From positions 913,633 through 977,632 of the forward strand of contig NZ_OMPC01000001.1 in NCBI RefSeq assembly GCF_900312675.1: a stretch of 64,000 bases of DNA. Reading direction: 5' to 3'. The stretch comes from Aliivibrio sp. EL58. Lineage in GTDB: Bacteria > Pseudomonadota > Gammaproteobacteria > Enterobacterales > Vibrionaceae. A model generated the notes under the pieces. It was given only the letters and a program-made list of their open reading frames with translations, searched no databases and was not told the origin of the DNA. Below are positions 17,886 through 26,093 of the stretch, piece after piece (position 1 is the first letter of the stretch; the number at the start of each line of letters is the position of its first letter). Made by a program: the position numbers and the translations under genes.

Positions 17886-18677
17886 TCATTGATCTAGAAA
17901 ACGTACCAATACTTTCCCTTCTTTAGAAATATTATGTTTGAGGGTCAGTTGTAACGTGATGGTGACTGATATTGTCAGCATAACAAAAATGGCGATTAAA
18001 ATAAGTAATTGATATTTGATAGCAACCATTGGGTTTACCCCACCTAAAATTTGACCTGTCATCATGCCGGGTAGCGTAACTAATCCAGTGGTGGCCATTG
18101 ATGCCATAATAGGGGCAAACGCTTTTTGCATCGCAGCACGAACAAAAGGAAGAGTCGCATAGTGAGGAGATGCGCCAAGAGCGATAGCTGCGTGATATTC
18201 ACTTTCACGCTCTTTAAACGCGGTGAATAAGTTTTGCAATGCAACGATATTTCCACTCAAACTATTACCTAGCAGCATTCCGGCTAAAGGGATCACATAC
18301 TGAGCACTATATAGTGGGGTTGGTTGAATAATCACAGAGCTGAGTAAAATAACTAATGGCGATAGCCCAACCAGTAAACCAGTTGCAACCGGAAGCAGTA
18401 ATTGTTTTCTAGGGAGTTTAGCTTTAGAAATGATAGAGCTAGATCCAATCCCTATCATTAAAATAATCCAAAGGGTATTCAGTAGTGGATCATTTAATTG
18501 GAAAATAAACTCAAGATATAAACCAATAAAAGCCAGTTGTGCCACCATACGAAACACACTAATACCGATCTCTTTAGCGAGATCCAATTGGTAAATGCGG
18601 TTAATGGTAAAGGGAATAATGAGAGTAAGGCTAAATAGCCCCATCAATGCCCAACTGATATCTAAAGATTCTTGCAT
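17886..18677 (-). CDS. fetB: FetB/YbbM-type ABC transporter permease (UPF0014)
   Basis: A 263-residue inner-membrane protein with about seven hydrophobic spans and the conserved UPF0014 core: VIPLAGMLLGNSLSGNIVAL, then the EAA-like loop AIALGASPHYATLPFVRAA, then TTGLVTLPGMMTGQILGG. E. coli FetB (YbbM) works with the ATPase FetA in iron homeostasis. No fetA lies on either side: upstream is a terminator, downstream is tas. The ATPase must be elsewhere in the genome or the permease is an orphan. Confidence 0.85.
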   Translation of the reverse strand: MQESLDISWALMGLFSLTLIIPFTINRIYQLDLAKEIGISVFRMVAQLAFIGLYLEFIFQLNDPLLNTLWIILMIGIGSSSIISKAKLPRKQLLLPVATGLLVGLSPLVILLSSVIIQPTPLYSAQYVIPLAGMLLGNSLSGNIVALQNLFTAFKERESEYHAAIALGASPHYATLPFVRAAMQKAFAPIMASMATTGLVTLPGMMTGQILGGVNPMVAIKYQLLILIAIFVMLTISVTITLQLTLKHNISKEGKVLVRFLDQ

Positions 18678-18717
18678 GCGTTTTGCCTAAAGCGGTTAAT
18701 TAACGTTATTTGAACAT

Positions 18718-18748
18718 AAAAAAACCGCTGATGTCAGCGGTTTTTTTT
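18718..18748. terminator. terminator after the FGE-like gene
   Basis: CCGCTGA (18725-18731) and TCAGCGG (18734-18740) are flanked by seven A on the left and eight T on the right. It serves the leftward gene ending at 18781. Confidence 0.88.
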
Positions 18749-18780
18749 ATTTATGAATTTAGTTAAAGCATATTGATTAA

Positions 18781-20655
18781 CTACAGAGTTCGAACCACAC
18801 GGAAACCAGTGTAGTTAGCGCTTGTAGATGGGTTAAGCTCTAGAGATTCATATGCTTTTGCTTTTGTTGGTGCAAAGCTCCATGCGCCGCCACGAACAAC
18901 CCCTGATTTAGTGTTTGTCCATTCCCAAACATTACCTGCTGTATCATAGATACCGTAAGGGTTTGCGCCAAAGCTACCTACAGGGGAAGTTGACTTGTTT
19001 GCCCAAGAAGAACCACCCCAGCCAGTGTTTGCGTTGCCTGAACCAATGTCAGAGCCCCACCAGTAAGCTTCTTTACTTCCTGCACGAGCTGCAATTTCCC
19101 ATTGCGCTTCAGAAGGCAGTGCGTATTTAAAGCCAGTTTGTTTTGTCAGCCATTGTGCGTAGGTTTCAGCATCTTTCTTAGAGATACATACAGCAGGCGC
19201 ATTTTTTGACTGTTCAAAACCAGGTTTGCGCCAGTTTTGATTTTGGTGACGTTTAGTCTCGCCGCCATTGATAGCATTACAACCCGCGCCTTTTTCTGCT
19301 TCAGTGATGTAGCCTGAGCTCGCAACAAAGGCATCAAATTGATTAACCGTTACTGGTGTTGCTGCAATAGAGTAGGCTGTTGAGATATTGATGTTTTTTG
19401 CAGCATCTTTACCTATGTGGTAATTACCAGAGCCAATCACAACCATTTGTGGTGCTTTTTGGTTGTTACTTAGGCGGTCAGCAAACTTTTTACCTGGCTT
19501 TGGGCGGTTTTCTTGTAATTTTAATTCAGCCCATACTGTCATGTCTTTAGATAATGACATTTGGCGGCTGTATGGTTCAAAACCTGATTTCTCAACTGTA
19601 ATTTGATGTTGACCTGCAGGTAGCATTACATCTACAGGAGTGCTGCCGTAATTAACGCCATTAACAGTTACGTTATCTTCATGACGGTTAGAGCGAATGG
19701 TAATACCAACCCATTTTTTTTCTTTTTTGATTTTATCGTTAGATGCTTGTGATGTTCCTGGTTCAATACAGTAACGGTTTTCTAAACCAAGCAGTTGACA
19801 TGCTGCCGTTGAATTTGGACGAGCGCGTAGTGACGCTTGCAGCTTAGTTGTGTAACGGTTACTACCATTAAAACCACTGTCAATAATTGCGCTATCAAGA
19901 ACGTGAATATTAAGGGATACATTCTCAACGTGTTGCTTAACTGTGTCCGCTTCTGTAAAACCGTTAATTAACTGCTGCTGAAAGCTATTTACTGCTTTTT
20001 GCATACTCAGTGTTTTACCTTGGCTTGAACACGCATCTAATGTCATCGACATTTTACAAGTAATCGTATGAACCACATCTAAAGAATCTTGAGTTGATAG
20101 TTCTTCTTGTAGGCGAAGAACACGAGCTTCTTGACGAGATTCACCGAGAATTTCAAGCTCATCTAATGCGCGTTGTTTTTTTGTACTGCTTGCTTTTAAT
20201 ACACGAGTCTGTTCTTGGATATCTTGTTGAATAGATAATTTAGCGACTTGGTTTTCTTTTACTTCTTTCCAAGAGTCTTGGTATTGCTTTTGGAAAGGAG
20301 TAATGTCAAGTTCAGGATCATCAATCATTCGGTTATATTGCTCATCTAAATTACGTTGAGCAAGTTTTCGTTTTGAATCTAACTGCTTTGCTTTTTTATC
20401 TAAAGCATCACTTTGATTACGCAAATCACGAAGACGATGTTGATCGTTTACCACGGTGCTTTCTAATTGCTTAACTTCATCACGCTTGTGAGTTAATTTG
20501 GTATCAATTGAAGCAACAGAATCAACGCTAATAGTTGTTGATTGAGTGTCGGTATTAGCAAGCGCAACAGAGGTAAAAAGCGCCGGCGATAACAGTAGTG
20601 CTAGTGCGGGTAATCCTTTACGGTTCATAATTTTTCTGCTTTTAATTTTAGACAT
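18781..20655 (-). CDS. exported coiled-coil/PEGA protein with a C-terminal FGE-sulfatase (SUMF1-like) domain
   Basis: A 624-residue exported protein. The signal peptide ends at VALA (about residue 33, or 24 from the second ATG at 20628). Residues about 50-185 are a charged coiled coil (LTHKRDEVKQLES onward). Residues about 315-385 form a PEGA domain (GSTPVDVMLPAGQHQITVEK). The C-terminal part from about 405 is an FGE-sulfatase domain: YALPSEAQWEIAARAG, GIYDTAGNVWEWTNT, VVRGGAWSF and YTGFRVVRTL. No sulfatase gene is nearby. The FGE fold is also used for other roles, including ligand binding, so I do not claim formylglycine formation. The leader has a TAACCCTT/AAGGGTTA hairpin (20688-20710). 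Confidence 0.8.
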   Translation of the reverse strand: MSKIKSRKIMNRKGLPALALLLSPALFTSVALANTDTQSTTISVDSVASIDTKLTHKRDEVKQLESTVVNDQHRLRDLRNQSDALDKKAKQLDSKRKLAQRNLDEQYNRMIDDPELDITPFQKQYQDSWKEVKENQVAKLSIQQDIQEQTRVLKASSTKKQRALDELEILGESRQEARVLRLQEELSTQDSLDVVHTITCKMSMTLDACSSQGKTLSMQKAVNSFQQQLINGFTEADTVKQHVENVSLNIHVLDSAIIDSGFNGSNRYTTKLQASLRARPNSTAACQLLGLENRYCIEPGTSQASNDKIKKEKKWVGITIRSNRHEDNVTVNGVNYGSTPVDVMLPAGQHQITVEKSGFEPYSRQMSLSKDMTVWAELKLQENRPKPGKKFADRLSNNQKAPQMVVIGSGNYHIGKDAAKNINISTAYSIAATPVTVNQFDAFVASSGYITEAEKGAGCNAINGGETKRHQNQNWRKPGFEQSKNAPAVCISKKDAETYAQWLTKQTGFKYALPSEAQWEIAARAGSKEAYWWGSDIGSGNANTGWGGSSWANKSTSPVGSFGANPYGIYDTAGNVWEWTNTKSGVVRGGAWSFAPTKAKAYESLELNPSTSANYTGFRVVRTL

Positions 20656-20687
20656 AAGATAATTTGGTTCTTTAATTCATTTTTAGT

Positions 20688-20710
20688 TAACCCTTCGATT
20701 ATAAGGGTTA
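20688..20710 (-). promoter_or_regulatory. leader hairpin before the FGE-like gene
   Basis: TAACCCTT and AAGGGTTA give an 8-bp stem with a 7-base loop, ending 33 bases before the ATG. Its role is unknown. Confidence 0.4.
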
Positions 20711-20759
20711 CGGTATCTCGATACTGATCTGCATAGCCCATTTTTAAAAATATCCTAGG

Positions 20760-20773
20760 CAGATGAGTATCCG
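20760..20773 (+). repeat. 14-mer CAGATGAGTATCCG, copy 2
   Basis: Identical to 13594-13607. It lies about 105 bases upstream of the leftward FGE-like gene, in the opposite orientation relative to its gene compared with copy 1. GACACTAAGT nearby (20789-20798) is also the reverse complement of a stretch in the first region (13485-13494). Confidence 0.35.
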
Positions 20774-20840
20774 TGTATTCATAGTTTTGACACTAAGTGC
20801 TGATGCAATTTCTATACCAAATATAGACGACACCGAGAGT

Positions 20841-20945
20841 GTAAATTAGAGCTTTACTTGATCATCGTTTCAATAACTAAGAACGATGATCAAGGTTATA
20901 AATAAGAAAGTACTTTCTTAAATCTGAATAACCACTCTAATTTAC
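20841..20945. repeat. 105-bp nested inverted-repeat element (three-stem fold)
   Basis: An outer stem GTAAATTAGAG (20841-20851) with CTCTAATTTAC (20935-20945) encloses two more dyads. One is a 13-bp hairpin CTTGATCATCGTT/AACGATGATCAAG (20857-20869 and 20882-20894). The other is the perfect palindrome AAGAAAGTACTTTCTT (20904-20919). A transcript across it would fold into a three-way junction. A small RNA, a long putR leader or a mobile hairpin element are possible. Confidence 0.5.
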
Positions 20946-21022
20946 TGTAAATAAAGATTTTTTATATAAAATCCACAAAGTTAAATCTAATGTGACTAGT
21001 TGAAAGTACATCGACTGTATCA

Positions 21023-21048
21023 TACGAAAACATGATCATGCTTTCGTA
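21023..21048. promoter_or_regulatory. 26-bp near-perfect palindrome upstream of putR
   Basis: TACGAAA (21023-21029) and TTTCGTA (21042-21048) flank the self-complementary core CATGATCATG, with a single A/C mismatch pair. It ends about 80 bases before the putR ATG. It could be an operator or a hairpin in the leader. Confidence 0.5.
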
Positions 21049-21129
21049 GTGATATTTGAAATAGAGTGGTACTATGATGTAGATAACATTTTAACGAAAA
21101 GACTTTACCTAGATATAGATGGATTTATC

Positions 21130-21909
21130 ATGAAAAAGAATTGGATTTCACCCGCACAAATTATCATGCTGCCCGAAGAGAGAGATCTTCATTCACATGA
21201 ATACCATCAATTAGTAATAGGTTTAAAAGGCCAAGCTGAGTTTGAAATCAATGGAAAAAGCAGTTTGATTTACGCAGCTAAAGTCGGAGTAATACCTGCT
21301 TACCAAGAACATGCTTTTTCTAGTTTGCATCAAGCTGAAGTCTTAGTACTTAATTTTCCTCAGTTTTTTGAAGATCGTGAGCTAGCTTCGAGGGTCAATG
21401 AATTGTTTAGTCAGTCTGGGTATTATGAATTAGATGGTCAGATCCAGAATTTGATTCAATTATTGGTCTGTGAAATTCAAGCGAGTGTTAATGATCACCT
21501 TTTAAATAAAGCCTGCAGTGACACGATAATTTCCTTGCTCCACCGTCATTTAATTGATGAAAATTCAGAAAAAAAAGTTCAACGACTAAATTCTGATGTG
21601 ATTGACAATTTTATAACGCAGCACATTGGAAGTAAGATCACAATTGCTCAGTTGGCTAGTACAGTTTTCCTCGGGGAGAGTCAATTTTATGCCATTTTTA
21701 AGCAAGAATTTGGAACTACCCCACATCAATATATTATCGTAAAGCGGCTAGATTTTGCCAAAAAGCTACTGAATCAAAGTCTATTGAGTATTGGAGAAAT
21801 TGCTCAACAAACAGGATTCGCGAATCAGAGCGCGTTTAGTCATGCTTTTGTGAAATATAAAGGGATCTCACCAAGTAAATATCGTCATTTACACTTTATT
21901 CGTAATTAA
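21130..21909 (+). CDS. putR: AraC-family regulator, probable proline-responsive PutR
   Basis: A 259-residue AraC-type activator. The N-terminal cupin-like sensor domain occupies about 1-130 (LHSHEYHQLVIGLKGQAEFEIN). The C-terminal double HTH occupies about 160-257 (TIAQLASTVFLGESQFYAIF, then SIGEIAQQTGFANQSAFSHA). The frame can start at 21049, but the ATG at 21130 follows a better ribosome site (TGGA) and gives the usual length. It lies directly before putA in the same direction. In Vibrio vulnificus an AraC-type PutR activates putAP, which supports the name by position and family. Confidence 0.8.
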   Translation: MKKNWISPAQIIMLPEERDLHSHEYHQLVIGLKGQAEFEINGKSSLIYAAKVGVIPAYQEHAFSSLHQAEVLVLNFPQFFEDRELASRVNELFSQSGYYELDGQIQNLIQLLVCEIQASVNDHLLNKACSDTIISLLHRHLIDENSEKKVQRLNSDVIDNFITQHIGSKITIAQLASTVFLGESQFYAIFKQEFGTTPHQYIIVKRLDFAKKLLNQSLLSIGEIAQQTGFANQSAFSHAFVKYKGISPSKYRHLHFIRN

Positions 21910-21946
21910 AATTTACCGCTTTTGTTCTCATTTTGTAACCGTATGG

Positions 21947-21967
21947 ACGATTTAACAATTAAATCGT
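21947..21967. promoter_or_regulatory. 21-bp palindrome before putA, probable operator
   Basis: ACGATTTAA (21947-21955) and TTAAATCGT (21959-21967) are perfect inverted repeats with a 3-base spacer, 88 bases before the putA ATG. The position suits an activator or repressor site. I see no good CRP match here, although CRP is a known co-activator of vibrio putAP. Confidence 0.5.
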
Positions 21968-22054
21968 AGGTTTTGACAAGTAATTTAAGTAAATAGAAAA
22001 TAGACTCTTTCGCAATTAGCCTTACTAACGAACAGATTAATAAGAGGAACAGAT

Positions 22055-25000
22055 ATGTTTCAAGCGAAAGATGTATTGGTGTCATCCATTGTTGACCAGC
22101 CATTAACTTCCTTATGGTCAATAATTTCCCCTCTTTATATGGTCGATGAAGCTCAATGGTTAAAAGAGCTGATCCCATTAGCTCAGCCGAGTGAGCAAGA
22201 AGCCAACATTATGAGAGATCAGGCTGGTGAACTTATTCAACGTGTCCGCAATGATAAGCAAGCCGTACAGATGATTGATGCGCTATTGCTAGAGTACAGC
22301 TTAGACACAAAAGAAGGCATTTTATTAATGTGTCTTGCTGAAGCGTTAATGCGTATTCCTGATTCAGCAACAGCAGATGCACTTATTCGTGACAAATTAA
22401 GCGTAGCCGATTGGAAATCTCATTTAAAAAATTCAGACTCAACGTTCGTTAACGCTTCTACCTGGGGGCTATTGCTGACTGGTAAAGTGGTTAGTATGGA
22501 TGTAAAAACTGATGGTTCTCCCTCTAACGCTATTAGCCGTTTAGTGAATAAGTTTTCAGAACCTGTTATTCGTCAAGCAATGAACCAAGCCATGAAGATC
22601 ATGGGCCATCAATTTGTGTTGGGCAGAACGATTGAAGAAGCGCAAAAGAAAGGCAAGCCAATGCGCGAAAAGGGCTATACCTATTCATTTGATATGCTAG
22701 GTGAGGCAGCATTAACACAATCTGATGCACATAAATATTTCAAAGACTACATTGTCGCAATCGAAAGTGTCGGTAGAGCTACAACGATTGCGGGCTCTCC
22801 TGATCCAACCGTATCAATTAAATTATCAGCACTACATCCTCGTTATGAAATGGCGAACAAAGCCCGTGTTATGGGTGAAATGTGTGATTCAGTACTTAAG
22901 TTACTAGAACGTGCTCGTGAGCTTGATGTTGGTATTACCATTGATGCTGAAGAAGCCGATCGTTTAGAACTGTCTTTAATGTTATTTGAGAAATTGTATC
23001 GCAGTGACATTGTTAAAGGATGGGGTAAGTTTGGTATCGTTGTTCAGGCGTATTCTAAACGCGCGTTGCCAGTATTAGTCTGGTTAACTGCGTTAGCAAA
23101 AGAGCAGGGTGATATGATCCCGCTTCGTTTAGTGAAGGGCGCTTATTGGGATACCGAACTTAAAATATCTCAGCAACTTGGCTTTGCTCGTTATCCTGTG
23201 TTTACTCGAAAAGAAGCGACCGATGTTTCTTATTTAGCGTGTGCACGTTACCTATTAAGTGCCCATGTTAAAGGTAATATTTTCCCACAATTTGCTAGCC
23301 ATAATGCCCATACGGTTGCTGCTATTTCGTCAATGGCTACTCATGATGAGTTTGAGTTTCAGCGTCTACATGGAATGGGAGATGCATTATACGATCACGC
23401 AATGGATATGTTTAAGCGCAGTGTTCGAATTTATGCACCTGTTGGCAGCCATAAGGATCTATTGCCTTATTTAGTTCGCCGTTTACTTGAGAATGGGGCA
23501 AACAGCTCGTTTGTTCACCGTTTAGTTGATGCAAACTGCCCAATCGAAAGTTTAACAGAGCACCCGGTTGATACATTATTAGCGTGTCCATCCCTAGATA
23601 ATCAATTGATCCCATTACCGCCACAGATATTTTCTGATCGTAAAAACTCATACAGCATTAATTTTGATGTAGAGAGTGAAGCTCAGCCGTTTGAAGCATT
23701 GGTTAAAGAGCAGATGACTACGTATTGGCAAGGTGGTCCAATCGTTAACAATAGCCGTTATTACGAAAACATGATCAAGGATAGCTCTGCTGACTTACAC
23801 AAGATTACTTCGCCATATGACAGAAGCAATAATGTAGGTTCATTAGTATGGAGCTCTGAAGAGCAAGTATCAGACGCATTAACTATCGCTCATGATTTCT
23901 TTCCAACATGGCAGGCTACGCCAGTATCAGAACGTGCCGAGTATTTAGACTTATTGGCGGATAAACTTGAAGAGAACATGCCTGAGTTGGTTGCTTTATG
24001 TCATAAAGAAGCGGGAAAAACTATTCATGACAGCATTGATGAAGTGCGTGAAGCAGTCGATTTTTGTCGTTACTATGCCGTTCAAGCTAAGCTAAATTTT
24101 ACAACGCCTGAAACTATTGTCGGTTTTGATGACGTGTCACATCAAATTGCACGCCAAGGTCGTGGTGTATTTGTGTGTATCAGCCCGTGGAATTTTCCAT
24201 TAGCTATTTTCTTAGGTCAAGTTTCCGCGGCATTAGTCGCAGGTAACACCGTCGTTGCAAAACCTGCGGAACAAACCTCGTTGATCGCCGTTCGTTCGAT
24301 GGAGTTGCTATTAGAAACGGGTATCGCACCGCAAGCCGTTCACCTATTACCGGGTGATGGTAAAACAGTGGGGGCACCATTAACTTCAGATCATCGTGTA
24401 GCAGGCGTAGCCTTTACTGGTTCAACAGAAACCGCGCAATTAATTAATCGAACTTTAGCTAATCGAACCTTTGAAGGTAATGGCGTAGCTCCGGTTCCTT
24501 TTATCGCTGAAACTGGTGGTCAAAACGCAATGATAGTGGACAGTACTGCATTACCTGAACAAGTGGTGCGTGATGTCGTTCGCTCAGCCTTTGCATCTGC
24601 AGGTCAGCGTTGTTCTGCATTGCGTGTGCTTTTTGTTCAACAAGACATTGCCGATAGAATTGTGAACTTAATAAAAGGGGCGATGGCAGAACTAAGTGTT
24701 GATTTACCTGAACTGCACAGTACTGATGTCGGCCCTGTTATTGACTCGAAAGCAAAAGAAAAATTATTAGCTCACATTGAGAAAATGACCATTGAAGGCA
24801 AATTGGTTGCTCAAGCAGAGTTACCTGATTGGGCTGAAAAGGGTGATTTTGTTCCGCCAACGGCCTTTGAAATTGAGTCTATTAGTCAATTAGAGAATGA
24901 ACAATTTGGGCCAATTTTACATATTGTTCGTTTTAAAGCAGAAGATCTGGATAACATAGTTACTGAGATTAACTGCACCGGTTTTGGATTAACAATGGGG

Positions 25001-25222
25001 ATCCACAGTCGAAATGAAGTGACGTACACACGAATAGAGAAAAACAGTAAAGTCGGTAACTGTTACATCAACCGAGATCAAGTTGGTGCGGTTGTTGGCG
25101 TTCAACCATTTGGTGGGCAAGGGCTGTCTGGTACGGGACCAAAAGCGGGCGGACCACGTTATTTATTCCGCTATACCCAAGCACAGCAGATCACTTCAAT
25201 TGCGACTACCTCTACTAAATGA
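22055..25222 (+). CDS. putA: bifunctional proline dehydrogenase / glutamate-semialdehyde dehydrogenase
   Basis: A 1055-residue two-enzyme protein that oxidises proline to P5C with FAD and then P5C to glutamate with NAD. The N-terminal half holds the PRODH barrel (DAEEADRLE, then RLVKGAYWDTE). The C-terminal half is the aldehyde dehydrogenase, with Glu819 in FIAETGGQN and the catalytic Cys853 in SAGQRCSALRV. It lacks the N-terminal ribbon-helix-helix repressor domain of E. coli PutA, which fits regulation by a separate PutR. It stops soon after GPKAGGPRYLFRY, where longer PutAs continue into a C-terminal ALDH-like domain. That domain is encoded by the next gene. Confidence 0.96.
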   Translation: MFQAKDVLVSSIVDQPLTSLWSIISPLYMVDEAQWLKELIPLAQPSEQEANIMRDQAGELIQRVRNDKQAVQMIDALLLEYSLDTKEGILLMCLAEALMRIPDSATADALIRDKLSVADWKSHLKNSDSTFVNASTWGLLLTGKVVSMDVKTDGSPSNAISRLVNKFSEPVIRQAMNQAMKIMGHQFVLGRTIEEAQKKGKPMREKGYTYSFDMLGEAALTQSDAHKYFKDYIVAIESVGRATTIAGSPDPTVSIKLSALHPRYEMANKARVMGEMCDSVLKLLERARELDVGITIDAEEADRLELSLMLFEKLYRSDIVKGWGKFGIVVQAYSKRALPVLVWLTALAKEQGDMIPLRLVKGAYWDTELKISQQLGFARYPVFTRKEATDVSYLACARYLLSAHVKGNIFPQFASHNAHTVAAISSMATHDEFEFQRLHGMGDALYDHAMDMFKRSVRIYAPVGSHKDLLPYLVRRLLENGANSSFVHRLVDANCPIESLTEHPVDTLLACPSLDNQLIPLPPQIFSDRKNSYSINFDVESEAQPFEALVKEQMTTYWQGGPIVNNSRYYENMIKDSSADLHKITSPYDRSNNVGSLVWSSEEQVSDALTIAHDFFPTWQATPVSERAEYLDLLADKLEENMPELVALCHKEAGKTIHDSIDEVREAVDFCRYYAVQAKLNFTTPETIVGFDDVSHQIARQGRGVFVCISPWNFPLAIFLGQVSAALVAGNTVVAKPAEQTSLIAVRSMELLLETGIAPQAVHLLPGDGKTVGAPLTSDHRVAGVAFTGSTETAQLINRTLANRTFEGNGVAPVPFIAETGGQNAMIVDSTALPEQVVRDVVRSAFASAGQRCSALRVLFVQQDIADRIVNLIKGAMAELSVDLPELHSTDVGPVIDSKAKEKLLAHIEKMTIEGKLVAQAELPDWAEKGDFVPPTAFEIESISQLENEQFGPILHIVRFKAEDLDNIVTEINCTGFGLTMGIHSRNEVTYTRIEKNSKVGNCYINRDQVGAVVGVQPFGGQGLSGTGPKAGGPRYLFRYTQAQQITSIATTSTK

Positions 25223-25236
25223 GAAAGGAGATCCTC

Positions 25237-25944
25237 ATGACAACGATTACTCACATTATTGACTCAGCTCTTTCTCAAGGCCAAGTAGAGTGGCAAGTTG
25301 ATTCATTCTCAACTCGAATGGAGAAACTATGGCAATGGTCGCACCGTTTAGCTGAACATCCTGACTTTGGTGTTCTAGCAGCAAAAATGGTTCGTTTTCA
25401 ATGCCAACGCGCGCAGCATTTAATTTCAGAAACTGAGCTAATGCCAGGTCCAACAGGGGAGAGCAATGAGCTTTACACAGCAGCAAGAGGCGTTTTTTAC
25501 ATCACATCGGATGAAAAAGCATCGGTTGTTGCATTGATTGGACAAATAACTGCGTCATTAATCGCAGGAAACGCTATTATTGTCGCCCTTTCGAGTCAGG
25601 ATGCGAAACTAACTTCAGTTATTCTTGAAGGGTTGCACCAAGCTAAAGTGCCAAGATTAGCGGCTCAACAAGCAGAGTTTGCAATAACAGACATTAATGA
25701 TGTTCGTTTAGCGGGCGTCTGCTTTGTTGGTAACGAGCAAAAGTCGATAGTGCTTAACCAACAATTAGCAAAACGAGATGGATTATTAGCGCAATTGGTT
25801 GCAGAAACCGATCAAGAACGCTTACCAGTAATTACAGATCCTCATTTTGTTCTACGTTTTATTACAGAGCGTACACGAACAATCAATGTGACAGCGGTTG
25901 GCGGCAACGCAACATTGCTTGAACTTGGGGGTGGTAACCACTGA
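25237..25944 (+). CDS. stand-alone C-terminal (ALDH-superfamily-like) domain of PutA
   Basis: A 235-residue protein that matches the C-terminal region of long PutA proteins rather than a complete dehydrogenase. E. coli PutA has LPGPTGERN where this protein has MPGPTGESN (residues about 68-76). The E. coli PutA C-terminus (ERSLSVNTAAAGGNASLMTIG) corresponds to ERTRTINVTAVGGNATLLELG here. In long PutAs this domain helps seal the channel carrying P5C between active sites. No catalytic Cys motif is present. The frame opens at 25219, but the ATG at 25237 follows a near-perfect AAAGGAGAT site, 14 bases after the putA stop. A P5C dehydrogenase label would be misleading. Confidence 0.85.
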   Translation: MTTITHIIDSALSQGQVEWQVDSFSTRMEKLWQWSHRLAEHPDFGVLAAKMVRFQCQRAQHLISETELMPGPTGESNELYTAARGVFYITSDEKASVVALIGQITASLIAGNAIIVALSSQDAKLTSVILEGLHQAKVPRLAAQQAEFAITDINDVRLAGVCFVGNEQKSIVLNQQLAKRDGLLAQLVAETDQERLPVITDPHFVLRFITERTRTINVTAVGGNATLLELGGGNH

Positions 25945-26093
25945 TATTGAATGATTGATATCAATTTGGATAAAGTAGTTGTCCACATTGGTGTTGGATC
26001 CCATCGTCGTTATTGCACCATAACAATAGGGCTAAGATGCTCATACAGCAGTAACGACGTTAAACTTACTGCCAATAACATAAAGGAAATACA

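Noticed and set aside
13403-20945. Two copies of one mobile element (13403-13508 and 20841-20945)
   Set aside because: Sizes agree, but the terminal repeats differ in sequence, so I do not call them copies.
21910-22054. CRP site before putA, expected from V. vulnificus
   Set aside because: No TGTGA-N6-TCACA-like sequence with more than half the bases is visible.
25200-25240. Recent frameshift splitting putA
   Set aside because: A near-perfect ribosome site and a clean ATG follow the stop, which is unlikely after a chance frameshift; a conserved split is simpler.
25237-25944. Second P5C dehydrogenase
   Set aside because: No catalytic Cys or Glu motifs; it matches only the PutA C-terminal domain.
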